DNA of 64,000 nucleotides, taken from contig JAUILN010000004.1 in assembly GCA_030432695.1 (NCBI GenBank), positions 310,001 through 374,000 of the forward strand. Reading direction: 5' to 3'. The first letter of the stretch is position 1. Each line of letters begins with the position of its first letter. Source of the stretch: a bacterium (GTDB lineage Bacteria; Planctomycetota; UBA1135; UBA2386). Below the pieces are notes generated by a model. It made no database searches. It saw only the letters and a program-made list of their open reading frames with translations, and was not told where the DNA came from. A program made the position numbers and the translations under genes. Positions 35,645 to 43,999 of the stretch are shown piece after piece.

Positions 35645-36718
35645 TCACTCGTCGATCGGCTTCAGGAAGGGAACCAGGCGGTAACCCTCCTCACGGACCC
35701 GCTCGGAGGGGCGGTAATGGCGGACGATGACGTTGAAGACTCCGGTCGGGTTGGCAATGGGGATGTTGTTCAGGGCCTCGGGGCCGCCGCCGAAGCTGAC
35801 CGTGAAGGTGCCGTCGGCGTTGGGAGTGGCGGTGTTCGAGCTCCGGTTGGCGAGGTCGTCGAACATGAAGCCGTTCTTGTCGTAGACCGTGAACGACCAG
35901 AAGGCGGCGTTCCCAGGATCCTCGAAGGTGGCCTGGTAACGCTGGTTCGTCGGGTAGTTGCCCGAGACCTCGTAGATGTTGTCCTGCCACTGGGCGCCGC
36001 CCCAACCACTGGCAGCGCCGAGCTGGTACTTCTCCTCGGTGAAGAGCGCGGCGGATGCGTCGCGCGGATCGGTGAACATCCCCTTGGCCGCGGTGACCCC
36101 GTCGCGTTGGACCAGGGCGGGAACCATCCCCTTGAGGGTGTTCTCGATCTTCGTGAAGGAGGCTCGGTCGACCGGTGTGGCGGTGAAGTGTCGGCTCGAG
36201 CCCGCGGCCACGCGCATGCCGTCCTGGATGCCGTGGACTTCCGCCGGTGTCAGCGTCGCGTCCAGACGGACGATGACGTAGAGATGCGTGCCGGTGTGCG
36301 TCGAGAGCTCATAGGTGCCCGGCCCATAGCGCATCGCCTGGATACGATGGTCTTCGGTGACCGGCTGCACCGACACGTACTTGCCTGCGGGCAGCTCCGG
36401 GATGGTGATGCTCGCGCCCTCGGACACGTCTACGACCGAGAAGGAGTAGTAGGTGTCCCGGTTCATCCTGACCACTGGCTGGTTGTCGGTCGGGGTCAGC
36501 TCACGCTTGTGGAGCATCGCGTTGACCCCGACCTTCGCCTGGGTGATCAGGATCTGGCGCGAGGTCTCGTGAGTGGGGTAGGTGGCGGGCGTCACCACCT
36601 CACCGCCGACGTCTACCAGGAAGGCCTCCGGGGAGTCGACGGCCTCATGGGCCCCCGGCTGCGATGCACAACCTGCGATCAGCAGGAACAGAAGAGGAGT
36701 CGCGTGGGGGAAGTTCAT
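35645..36718 (-). CDS. Lipoprotein with DUF1254/DUF1214-like domains
   Basis: 357 residues. The ATG at 36718 gives a lipoprotein signal (LLFLLIAGCASQ, Cys near residue 18). The middle shows the DUF1254-type text RMNRDTYYSFSVVDVSEGASI and LPAGKYVSVQPVTEDHRI, followed by GTHLYVIVR. The C-terminal part has the DUF1214-type pattern (WSFTVYDKNGFMFDD, ANRSSNTATPNADGTFTVSFG and IANPTGVFNVIVRHYRPSERV). Such proteins are common in soil and planctomycete genomes, usually one or more copies per genome, with no assigned enzymatic activity. It stands alone on its strand between fragmented mobile regions and appears intact. Confidence 0.8.
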   Translation of the reverse strand: MNFPHATPLLFLLIAGCASQPGAHEAVDSPEAFLVDVGGEVVTPATYPTHETSRQILITQAKVGVNAMLHKRELTPTDNQPVVRMNRDTYYSFSVVDVSEGASITIPELPAGKYVSVQPVTEDHRIQAMRYGPGTYELSTHTGTHLYVIVRLDATLTPAEVHGIQDGMRVAAGSSRHFTATPVDRASFTKIENTLKGMVPALVQRDGVTAAKGMFTDPRDASAALFTEEKYQLGAASGWGGAQWQDNIYEVSGNYPTNQRYQATFEDPGNAAFWSFTVYDKNGFMFDDLANRSSNTATPNADGTFTVSFGGGPEALNNIPIANPTGVFNVIVRHYRPSERVREEGYRLVPFLKPIDE

Positions 36719-37271
36719 ATCGGGAATCTGCCAGGGTTCGAGGCCCCTGAGAGGGGCCAACTGGTCGAGCTTGTGGTGCCGGGAGTGAGCGGGCAAGTCG
36801 AATGCGGCGGGCTGCGCGGAATCCGTTGCCCGACCCGGATCCCGACCGGGCCGTCTCGATGCGCGCCGACTCGGGAGGCGATGGATCCTGTAGCCGCCGC
36901 GGTTGACGCTGCGCCCCGCAGGAGCTGTGCGTGTCTGGCCCGGTGCAACCGTGCTGTCTTCGCCGGCGATCTCCCGTTCCACGCCTCAGGCTGCCTCAGA
37001 CACACTTCTCTCGCGAGATGGGCGACCCGTTTGGTGTGCAGCTCCGACCACACAACCGCTGGCGTGGTTTCAAGGTCCTCCGCGAACGCTGGATCGCACG
37101 CATCGACACCTCGAGGCTCAGACCCGTGGTGCTGAGCGACGAGGTCCAGGAGATGCAGCCCCCGGTGCTGAGCGAACTGCGCATCCTGTCGAGTTCGAAC
37201 TTCGATTCGCGCAGCATCGTGACCGTCGATGATCGTGATCGCGAGACCATCGATTCCCGTGCTCACGCTTA
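36719..37271. other. Region with no firm gene upstream of the lipoprotein
   Basis: A plus-strand frame from 37018 to 37272 reads FKVLRERWIARIDTSRLRP then VVLSDEVQEMQPPVLSELRIL, which looks partly protein-like, but it has no ribosome binding site and its end coincides with the repeated 42-base segment. A minus-strand frame across the same bases is also open. Neither can be assigned. The promoter of the lipoprotein gene should lie near 36730-36800. Confidence 0.35.
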
Positions 37272-37610
37272 GCACTGTGACGTCACCGAACTCGAGAACT
37301 GCGTGGGCGACCTGGACGAAGTTCTCGACGACGGGACGGGGCATGGTGCGGATTGGATCGCTGGATGGGGGCCCATTACCGAACGGCGGTTCGATGCGCG
37401 CTCGCCCCTGCACCTTGCCCTCTGCATCGAGCAGCACCGCGTCGTAGGCGATGGGGAAGTCGAGCCGGTCGCTCTCCGTCGATCGGCGCAGCAGGGCGCC
37501 GAGGCGCGTCGAGTCCTGAACCGGCTGCGCGCCCGGTCCCGGCCAATGCGTGGTCTCCGGCAGGACATCGTCGCGAAGCTGTGCGTGCGTGCAGGTCGCT
37601 TACGCACGCA
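37272..37610 (-). pseudogene. Fragment pair: end of an unknown gene plus start of the AAA ATPase
   Basis: Reading the minus strand from about 37610, a frame gives LPETTHWPGPGAQPVQDSTRL and then SDRLDFPIAYDAVLLDAEG and ARIEPPFGNGPPSS, protein-like text that may be the end of an unidentified gene. In the same frame the ATG at 37344 starts MPRPVVENFVQVAHAVLEFG, a close copy of the ATPase start at 34650 (MPRLVVAN...QVVHADLEFG). The copy breaks off at DVTVL, just where the P-loop should begin. Thus only the first ~25 ATPase residues remain, a second relic of the same gene family. Confidence 0.4.
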
Positions 37611-37924
37611 GGCCGGAAGGAGCGCCCGCTGCGGGTAGGGCGCGGGGCACTTCACGCGGGTGTCGTCGAACTGCATGACCGCGCCAGCTCGGATCAGGCG
37701 GAACGCACAGTCGCCCGCCGATCGTCTTCGCGTGGCGCTCCGCAGTCCTCCGAGTGCCCCGCCGGCGGCGCGCTCGCGCGAGCATTCGCGCTGGCTGAGG
37801 AAGTCGACCGACTGCTCGCAACCCGGGAGACGTCGCAAGCCCCGAGCGGGCGCGCTACCAGGCGCATGGACGACAGCCCCGGGTCGGTACGCAAATCCGC
37901 GCCGCTCGCGTGATCGCTTCCCTC
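37611..37924. other. No supported gene upstream of the FG-GAP pair
   Basis: Short frames on both strands lack motifs or start signals. From about 37885 onward the sequence is similar to the leader of the second FG-GAP gene (see the hairpins at 37925 and 39739), indicating that the tandem duplication included upstream DNA. Confidence 0.45.
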
Positions 37925-37943
37925 GGCCGGGCGACTCCCGGCC
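37925..37943 (+). promoter_or_regulatory. Leader hairpin before first FG-GAP gene
   Basis: GGCCGGG (37925-37931) and CCCGGCC (37937-37943) form a perfect 7-bp stem with a CGACT loop, ending 12 bases before the ATG. The second FG-GAP gene keeps a shorter version at the same distance. Conservation may simply reflect duplication; an RNA-level role is possible. Confidence 0.4.
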
Positions 37944-37955
37944 AGGGATCCGCCC

Positions 37956-39698
37956 ATGAACCACCGACCCAGCTTCACCGCGATCGCTCTCGCACTCGCG
38001 TTCCCCCTCACCGCCCAGCAGACGCTCCGGAGCCACGACGGCTTCGGTGTCGACGACTTCCAGGGCTTCGCCGTGGCCGATCTGGGCGACCTCGATGGCG
38101 ATGGCATCTCCGACTACGCCGTCGGCGCCTCGAACGCGTCCTACCCCGGGATCCCGGGGCGCGGTCGCGTCACCGTCCACTCCGGCGCCACCGGTGCGGT
38201 CCGGCTGACGCTGATCGGTCAGCGGGCCGGTGCCCGCTTCGGCTGGTCGATCGCGGGCATCGGCGACGTCTCCGGCGACGGCGTCCCCGACTTCGCGGTG
38301 GGCTCCCCGTTCGACGACGGCAACGGCTTCGAGGCCGGCCGGGTCGACGCCTTCTCGGGCGCGGACGGGCGCCGGCTGTGGCACGTCGCCGGGACTTCCG
38401 GCTGGCGCAGCCAGGGCGAGATCCGTCGCCACGGCAGTCGACTCGGGATGTCGATCGCGACTGTCGACGACCTCGACGGCGACCTCGTCGGGGAAGTCGT
38501 CGTCGGCGCGCCGTCGGCGGTCGAGCCCTCGATCGCGTTCGAGCTGCCGAGGGTCTGGTTCCTCAGCGGCCGCACCGGCACCGAGTGGGTTCGGCTCTGG
38601 GGGGCCGACCAATGGGGCTACGCGCTGACCGCCGTCCCCGACCTCGACGGTGACGGCCGGCGAGAACTCGCGGTCGCGTCGCCGTCCGCGAGTCACGGTC
38701 CGTTGGTGATTGCCGGGATGATCACGGTCCTCAGCCACGCGTCGATGCGGACCCGGACGTTCGTTCCCTACCGGTCGATCCCGGGCACTGAAGCCGGCGA
38801 CCAGCTCGGCCGCGTGATGGCGTGTCCGGGCGACCTCGACGGCGACGGTGTTCCCGAGCTGCTGTGCCACGGCCTGCTCGAGGACGAAGGCTTCTTCGTC
38901 GGCCACTCGGTGGTCGAGGTGCGCTCGCTGGCCGACGGGCGGTTGCTCCGCAGCACGCGCCGGCGCTCCAGCGCGTCGCGCTTCGGCAGCGCGCTCGCCG
39001 GCTTGGGCGACCTGAACGGCGACGGCGTGCCGGAGTATGCGATCGCCGCGCCGAGCGGCGGCGGCAACGGCCAGGTCGAGATCCTCGACGGCGCGACCGG
39101 AAGCCGGCTACACCTCCTCGCGGGGAGCGGAGGGGAACGCCTCGGCTACGCGCTGGCCAGCGTCGGGGACGTCGACGGCGACGGCCGCCGCGAACTGCTG
39201 GTCGGCGCGCCGCTCGCGAACACCGCCGCCTCGAAGGCCGGCCGCGCCGACCTGGTGTCGCTCGCCTTGCCCGGCACGATCTGGTCCTTCGGGACTCCCT
39301 GCCAGGTGTCGCCGCGCGGCGACGTGGGCCTCAGGGCGACCGGGACCGGCGCGGTCGGCACCACCGTCTCGCTGCGTTCGGGCCCCTACTCCGGGGCCAT
39401 GACCGGCGTGCTGCTGGTTGGCTTCTCGGACCGGACCTGGGCCGGAGGCACGCTGCCGTTCCCGCTGTGGCCGGTGGGTTCGCCCTGCTCCCTGCTCGTC
39501 AGCCCCGACATCGACCTCGTGCTGGCGTCGCGGCTCATCGGCCCGCCGAACCGCCACGAGGTCGCGTTCGACCTGCAGCTCGCCACCGACCCCGGCGCCC
39601 GCGGCGTCGAGCTGTTCTTCCAGTGGGTCGCGCTCGACCACCAGGCCCCGGCCGGCTTCGCGGCCAGCAACGGCGTCGGCCTGCGCACCGGTAGGTGA
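37956..39698 (+). CDS. Secreted FG-GAP/integrin-alpha-like repeat protein (copy 1)
   Basis: 580 residues with a signal peptide (MNHRPSFTAIALALAFPLTAQQ). Seven FG-GAP-like units follow, each built on F-G-(S/F)-A--GDLDGDG--D--VGAP, for example VADLGDLDGDGISDYAVG, IAGIGDVSGDGVPDFAVGSP, VPDLDGDGRRELAVASP, LGDLNGDGVPEYAIAAP and VGDVDGDGRRELLVGAP. The D-D-DG-D loops are calcium-binding. This makes a seven-bladed integrin-alpha-like propeller. The last ~130 residues are the shared C-terminal module (GSPCSLLVSPDIDL, FFQWVALDHQAP and SNGVGLRTG). A near-paralog lies 70 bases downstream, on the same strand. Likely exported, surface-related, calcium-stabilised; ligand unknown. Confidence 0.85.
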   Translation: MNHRPSFTAIALALAFPLTAQQTLRSHDGFGVDDFQGFAVADLGDLDGDGISDYAVGASNASYPGIPGRGRVTVHSGATGAVRLTLIGQRAGARFGWSIAGIGDVSGDGVPDFAVGSPFDDGNGFEAGRVDAFSGADGRRLWHVAGTSGWRSQGEIRRHGSRLGMSIATVDDLDGDLVGEVVVGAPSAVEPSIAFELPRVWFLSGRTGTEWVRLWGADQWGYALTAVPDLDGDGRRELAVASPSASHGPLVIAGMITVLSHASMRTRTFVPYRSIPGTEAGDQLGRVMACPGDLDGDGVPELLCHGLLEDEGFFVGHSVVEVRSLADGRLLRSTRRRSSASRFGSALAGLGDLNGDGVPEYAIAAPSGGGNGQVEILDGATGSRLHLLAGSGGERLGYALASVGDVDGDGRRELLVGAPLANTAASKAGRADLVSLALPGTIWSFGTPCQVSPRGDVGLRATGTGAVGTTVSLRSGPYSGAMTGVLLVGFSDRTWAGGTLPFPLWPVGSPCSLLVSPDIDLVLASRLIGPPNRHEVAFDLQLATDPGARGVELFFQWVALDHQAPAGFAASNGVGLRTGR

Positions 39699-39738
39699 CG
39701 CGCAAATCTCAGGCGCCTCGCGTGATGGTTCCCCGCGA

Positions 39739-39755
39739 GCCGGACCACTCCCGGC
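39739..39755 (+). promoter_or_regulatory. Leader hairpin before second FG-GAP gene
   Basis: GCCGG (39739-39743) pairs with CCGGC (39751-39755) around a 7-base loop, 13 bases before the ATG at 39769. Position and flanks match the stronger hairpin before copy 1, including the preceding CTCGCGTGAT stretch. Confidence 0.35.
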
Positions 39756-39768
39756 CGAGGACCAACCG

Positions 39769-41520
39769 ATGAACACGTGCACTGCCCGGATCGCGGCTTC
39801 GATCGCCGTACTGACCCTCCCGCTCACCGCCCAGCGGCTCCTCCGCCAACACGAGGGCACGGGCACCGAGAGCTTCCTCGGTTTCGCCGTCGCCGACATC
39901 GGCGACATCGACCGCGACGGCGTCAGCGATTACGCGATCGGCGCCTCCAACGCGGCCGCCCCCGTGTCGAGCGGCTGGGGTCGGGTCGTCGCGCACTCGG
40001 GCGCCACCGGGGCGCTCCTGCTCGACGTCTTCGGCCCGAGCCGCGGCGCGCGCTTCGGCTGGTCGATCGCCGGCGTCGGCGACATCGACGGCGATCGCAT
40101 CCCCGACTTCGCGGTCGGCGCCCCGTTCGAGAGCCTCGCCGGCTTCGAGGCCGGTGCGGTCGCCGTGCATTCGGGCGCGGACGGCCGTCGGCTGTGGCGC
40201 CGGCTGGGCGAGCCGGGGAACGGCACCCTGCAGGGCAGCTTCCCGACGCAGTTCGGCTCGCGGCTCGGCACGTCGATCGTCGCCGTCGACGACCTGAACG
40301 GTGACCGCATCGGCGAGATCGCGGTCGGCGCGCCGTCTTCGATGCTCGAGCCGACGCGCAGCCGACCCCCGCAGGTCTGGATCCTCGACGGCCGGACGGG
40401 GGCGATCCTGGTGCGCGCGTTCGGCGAAGGCGAGTTCGGCCAGTCGCTCGCCGTGGTCCCCGACCTCGACGGTGACGGGCGCCGCGATCTCGCCGTCGGC
40501 GCGCCGGCCTCCAACACCCGTGCCTACGCCGGCGCCGGTTCGATCACCGTCCTGATGCCGCGCACCCAGCCGGCTCCGAGCCTCGTGAACCGGCTGCGGA
40601 TCGACGGCCGCGGGATCGGCCACTACCTCGGTCGCACGATCGCCAGCGTCGGCGACATCGACGGCGACGGGATGCCCGAACTGCTCTGCCACGGCGGCCC
40701 GCAGGACGCCCCCCAGCGACAGCACCCGGCGCGCGTCGAACTGCGCTCGCTGCGCGACGGCAGCCTGGTGCGTGATCATGGCTCCCGACCCGGCAGCACC
40801 CGCTTCGGACGCGCGCTCACCGGCCTCGGCGACCTGGACGGCGATGGCGTGCCGGAGTATGCGATCGGCGCCGACGGCTCGAACGACAGCGCCGGCTCGA
40901 TCGAGACGTTCGACGGCGCGACCGGGAGCCTCAGGTCGAGCTACGCGGGAGCGTCCGGCGAGCGACTCGGCTACGCCCTGGCCAGCATCGGCGATCTGGT
41001 CGGCGACGGCCGGCGCGAACTGCTGGCAGGCGCGGTGCTCGACAGCCGCCGCGATCCTCTGGCAGGTCGCGCCCTGGTGCTGACCTTCGCTCCGGACAGC
41101 TCGATCCGCGCGATCGGCGCGCCGTGCTCGGTGATCGCCGGCGATGTCCGCCTCGTCCCCCGCGGGAGCGCTCGACCGGGCAGCGCCTTCGGCCTCGACT
41201 CCGGCCCGTACTTCCGGCCAGGCACCGCGATCCTGTTCGTCGGCCTGTCCGACCAGGTCTGGGCCGGTGTCTCGCTGCCGCTCTCGCTGCAGTCCGCCGG
41301 TTCGCCCTGCCAGCTCCTGGTCAGCCCCGACGTGAGCGTCGCCATTCCCTCACAACCGACCCCGGTCCCGGGCCGGCACCGCTTCTCGATCGACTTCACG
41401 CTCCCTGCCGGCCCCAGCGCGTTTGGGCAGGAGCTGTTCTTCCAGCTCGCTCCGCTGGACCCGGCGGCTCCGGCCGGCTTCGCGATGAGCAACGGCATTG
41501 CCGTTCGAATGGGGAGATGA
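39769..41520 (+). CDS. Secreted FG-GAP/integrin-alpha-like repeat protein (copy 2)
   Basis: 583 residues from ATG 39769 (signal peptide MNTCTARIAASIAVLTLPLTAQ). The same seven calcium-loop repeats are present (VADIGDIDRDGVSDYAIG, VGDIDGDRIPDFAVGAP, DDLNGDRIGEIAVGAPS, VPDLDGDGRRDLAVGAP, GDIDGDGMPELL, LGDLDGDGVPEYAIGA) plus the exported-family C-terminal module ending AMSNGIAVRMG. It is a diverged tandem duplicate of the gene at 37956, and similarity extends about 70 bases into the leader. Differences are spread along the whole length, so the duplication is old. Same likely role as copy 1. Confidence 0.85.
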   Translation: MNTCTARIAASIAVLTLPLTAQRLLRQHEGTGTESFLGFAVADIGDIDRDGVSDYAIGASNAAAPVSSGWGRVVAHSGATGALLLDVFGPSRGARFGWSIAGVGDIDGDRIPDFAVGAPFESLAGFEAGAVAVHSGADGRRLWRRLGEPGNGTLQGSFPTQFGSRLGTSIVAVDDLNGDRIGEIAVGAPSSMLEPTRSRPPQVWILDGRTGAILVRAFGEGEFGQSLAVVPDLDGDGRRDLAVGAPASNTRAYAGAGSITVLMPRTQPAPSLVNRLRIDGRGIGHYLGRTIASVGDIDGDGMPELLCHGGPQDAPQRQHPARVELRSLRDGSLVRDHGSRPGSTRFGRALTGLGDLDGDGVPEYAIGADGSNDSAGSIETFDGATGSLRSSYAGASGERLGYALASIGDLVGDGRRELLAGAVLDSRRDPLAGRALVLTFAPDSSIRAIGAPCSVIAGDVRLVPRGSARPGSAFGLDSGPYFRPGTAILFVGLSDQVWAGVSLPLSLQSAGSPCQLLVSPDVSVAIPSQPTPVPGRHRFSIDFTLPAGPSAFGQELFFQLAPLDPAAPAGFAMSNGIAVRMGR

Positions 41521-41685
41521 CACCGCGCTGGGTTGGCCGTGGAGGCCGGCGTGCGCTGCGGGGAGGGTGCTGCTGACGCTGGCCAACGGCCCGAAGTGCC
41601 CGCGACGACTCGCGAGGATATGACGAGGTTCCTGAGTGGCGTTCGCGTGGAGTCGCTCGATCTGAAGCAACTCGGTCTGCCGGCG

Positions 41686-42207
41686 CTACGGCTCGTGGAC
41701 GCATGCGACCAGCTCGCACGTCGGTATGCCGTGTAGGGGTGCGTCCGCGAGCGGTTCGAAGAGGGCCTCCGCGAGTGCGTGTTCGCCGAGTCGGTCGAGC
41801 AGGTAGCCGACGCGCTGCTCCTGGGGTGGCGCCTGCGTTCTGGCGCACGCGACGGGCAGGTCGGCTTGCAGGCGCTCGGAGAGTTCGCCCAGCACGGTCG
41901 CCACCTTCTCGAGATGCCCGGCCGCGGACTCGTAGCGGGCGAGGTCGAACGCAGTCGTTTCGGGTGTGGCCACGCGCATCGTGCCGGCCTCCGTCTGCAG
42001 TTCCGTCGTGGGCGTGGAGTCGATGGATCGGCTGCGGTGGAACTCGAGGCGTGTGCGGCCGGCGGGCATCGGGCGGGTGGCCCGGTCGGCCGTCGCTGGG
42101 AGCTGTCTTGCTGGGCGGCCAATCTGGTTGCGAGAACCAACGCCAGGTCTTGGGTTCTGCGACCAGGTTGGCCAGGCGTCCTTCGAGAACGAAGGGTCTT
42201 GCACCAA
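41686..42207 (-). pseudogene. AbiEi-like antitoxin fragment (module B), internally deleted
   Basis: The frame reads DAWPTWSQNPRPGVGSRNQI, a joint, then PAGRTRLEFHRSRSID and TPTTELQTEAGTMRVATPETTAFDLARYESAAGHL, typical of the C-terminal half of a common AbiEi-type antitoxin. It continues GYLLDRLGEHALAEALFEPLADA, then leaves the family pattern and stops. The N-terminal winged helix is missing, residues between NQI and PAGRT appear deleted, and the true C-terminus is found instead at 34877-35049. It is oriented away from the intact module A pair, so the original locus had two divergent AbiE operons. Confidence 0.6.
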
Positions 42208-42227
42208 ACTAAAGCCTGGCTTTAGTT
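42207..42227. promoter_or_regulatory. Palindromic operator candidate before abiEi
   Basis: AACTAAAGCC (42207-42216) and GGCTTTAGTT (42218-42227) form a perfect 10-bp inverted repeat around one T, ending six bases before the ATG at 42234. AbiEi antitoxins autorepress by binding inverted repeats at their promoter, so this is a likely operator. Its closeness to the ATG suggests a leaderless transcript. The AT-rich arms stand out in this GC-rich background. Confidence 0.6.
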
Positions 42228-42233
42228 GCGTGC

Positions 42234-42821
42234 ATGTCCGGCAGCCCCGCAGATTCCAGCGAGAACTGGACTCGCCTCTACGAGGTCGCCGCGGCGCAGG
42301 GCGGGTACTTCACGACCGAGCAGGCGCAGTCGGTCGGCTACTCGCCGCAGCTGCTTCGACACCACGTCCGGGCTGGACGCCTCGAGCGCGCGCGTCGGGG
42401 CATCTACCGGCTGGTGCACTTCCCGATCGGCGAGCATGAGGAGCTCGTCGTGGCCTGGCTCTGGTCCGCGCAGCAGGGCGTCGTGTCGCACGAGTCGGCG
42501 CTCGAGCTGCACGGCCTGTCCGACGTGCTGCCCGCGGCTGTGCAGCTCACGGTTCCGGTGAGCTGGTCGCGTCGGCGGCTGCGCATTCCAGGGGCCGTGG
42601 TACTGAGCTTCGCCGAGGTTCCGGAGAATGATCGGGATTGGCACGGTCCGGTACCCATCACGACCGTGCGGCGCACGCTCGCCGACTGCGCGGCTGCCGG
42701 CCTGTCGCCGGAGCACCTGCGTGCGGCGGCGCGGGATGCGCTCCGGGTCGGAGCGGTGCGGCCGAGTGAGATCGCCGCCGTGCATGAGGCGCTGGCGCCC
42801 TACGGAGGGATCGAACCGTGA
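42234..42821 (+). CDS. abiEi: AbiEi-family antitoxin / transcriptional regulator
   Basis: 195 residues. The N-terminal winged-helix domain shows the AbiEi_4-type pattern (LYEVAAAQGGYFTTEQAQSVG, SPQLLRHHVRAGRLERARRGIYRL). The following part (FPIGEHEELVVAWLWSAQQ, VVSHESALELHGLSDVLP and RTLADCAAAGLSPEHL) is the usual antitoxin body. In type IV AbiE systems the antitoxin represses the operon and counters the toxin without binding it. It overlaps the toxin gene by GTGA at 42818-42821. An operator-like palindrome sits just upstream. A partial copy of this gene's 3' end occurs at 35050-35238. Confidence 0.8.
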   Translation: MSGSPADSSENWTRLYEVAAAQGGYFTTEQAQSVGYSPQLLRHHVRAGRLERARRGIYRLVHFPIGEHEELVVAWLWSAQQGVVSHESALELHGLSDVLPAAVQLTVPVSWSRRRLRIPGAVVLSFAEVPENDRDWHGPVPITTVRRTLADCAAAGLSPEHLRAAARDALRVGAVRPSEIAAVHEALAPYGGIEP

Positions 42822-43729
42822 CGGTTCGTCACTACGCGAGTCCCGAAGCTTTCCGGCAGGCGTTGGAGCAGCGGTTGAAGGACCATGCGCGGGCCACGGG
42901 CGCCGACATGAATCGCCGGCGGCAGGTGCTGGTCTTCGAGCGGTTCCTGGTGCGGGCCTGTGAGGTGTTCGGGGAAGACATCGTCCTGAAGGGTGGCTTC
43001 GGACTCGAACTCCGGTTGGCGCACGCGCGGACGACTCGTGATGTGGATCTGGGTGTCCGCGGCTTCAGTGGTTCCCTGCTCGATCGACTTCGGAAGGCGG
43101 GGGAACTCGATCTCGGCGAACCGCTGCGCTTCACGGTGGTTGAAGATCCGCGACAGCCCGACATCCTGAACGAGGGCGCTCGCTACGAAGGCAAGCGCTT
43201 CAGGGTCGAGGCGCGGATTGCCGGGCGGCGCTATGGGCAGCCGTTCGGAGTGGATGTCGCCGTCGGCGATCCGGTCGTGGGCACACCGGGAACGCTCCAG
43301 ACCAGTGGTCTCCTGTCGTTCGTCGGGATCGAACCTGTGGCCGTGTCCGTGCTGCCCGTCGAGACGCATGTGGCCGAGAAGCTGCACGCCTACACGATGC
43401 CGCGGAGCCGACCGAACTCGCGGGTCAAGGATCTGCCGGACCTGGCACTCCTCGCGACGGTCGGTGCACTTCACGAGTCGGTCTTGCGTAGGGCGCTGCA
43501 CACGACGTTCGGATTCCGTGGATCTCACGACCTGCCGGAGTGCATCCCCGACCCGCCCTTGGAGTGGGGGGCGGTCTACCGGCGGATGGCCAGAGCGGAT
43601 TCGCTGCCGTGGGAATCGATCGACGTCCTGCTCGGTGCAGTGCGGCGGTTCCTCGAGCCGGTGCTGGTCGCCGAGACGCTGGAACGGTTGTGGGAGCCTG
43701 CCGAATGGGACTGGCTACCTGGTGTGTGA
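42818..43729 (+). CDS. abiEii: AbiEii-family nucleotidyltransferase toxin
   Basis: 303 residues, GTG start coupled to the antitoxin stop. It carries the nucleotidyltransferase toxin features: FVRACEVFGEDIVLKGGFGLELRLAHARTTRDVDLG (K-G-F and the (R)TT-DVDL motif with catalytic aspartates near residues 77-79), VDVAVGDPVVG, and the VAEKLHAYT motif with RVKDLPDLALL. These match the AbiEii/MenT-like group, which adds nucleotides to tRNA or another target and arrests growth. Size is in the usual range (about 280-310). All recognised catalytic positions are present, so the toxin looks functional. The first ~20 codons recur in the fragment at 35235. Confidence 0.82.
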   Translation: MTVRHYASPEAFRQALEQRLKDHARATGADMNRRRQVLVFERFLVRACEVFGEDIVLKGGFGLELRLAHARTTRDVDLGVRGFSGSLLDRLRKAGELDLGEPLRFTVVEDPRQPDILNEGARYEGKRFRVEARIAGRRYGQPFGVDVAVGDPVVGTPGTLQTSGLLSFVGIEPVAVSVLPVETHVAEKLHAYTMPRSRPNSRVKDLPDLALLATVGALHESVLRRALHTTFGFRGSHDLPECIPDPPLEWGAVYRRMARADSLPWESIDVLLGAVRRFLEPVLVAETLERLWEPAEWDWLPGV

Positions 43730-43999
43730 GGGCTCGGGAATCCGCTTCTGCGCGGCCCCGGTTCTCGGGGCTGGCCGGACGACCAGGGGCGCGACTGACC
43801 TCGCGGAGACTGCGCGCCGAGTCCGGGTTGCACAGGTGAGGTGGTGGAAGTCCCGGCTACCAGCGTCACGCCAGAGCTTGGAGTGAACGTCGTCGATGTC
43901 CGCGCGGCGAACTTGCACTACGCCTTGCGCCTCTCGCGGGCTCGACTGTGCAGGTAGGCCGCGTTGCAACTCCCGAGTTGACCGCCCAACATCCCCGCG

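Noticed and set aside
37018..37272. Possible small plus-strand gene
   Set aside because: Some protein-like text, but no ribosome binding site, an equally open antisense frame and an end within a repeated segment. Kept as a note only.
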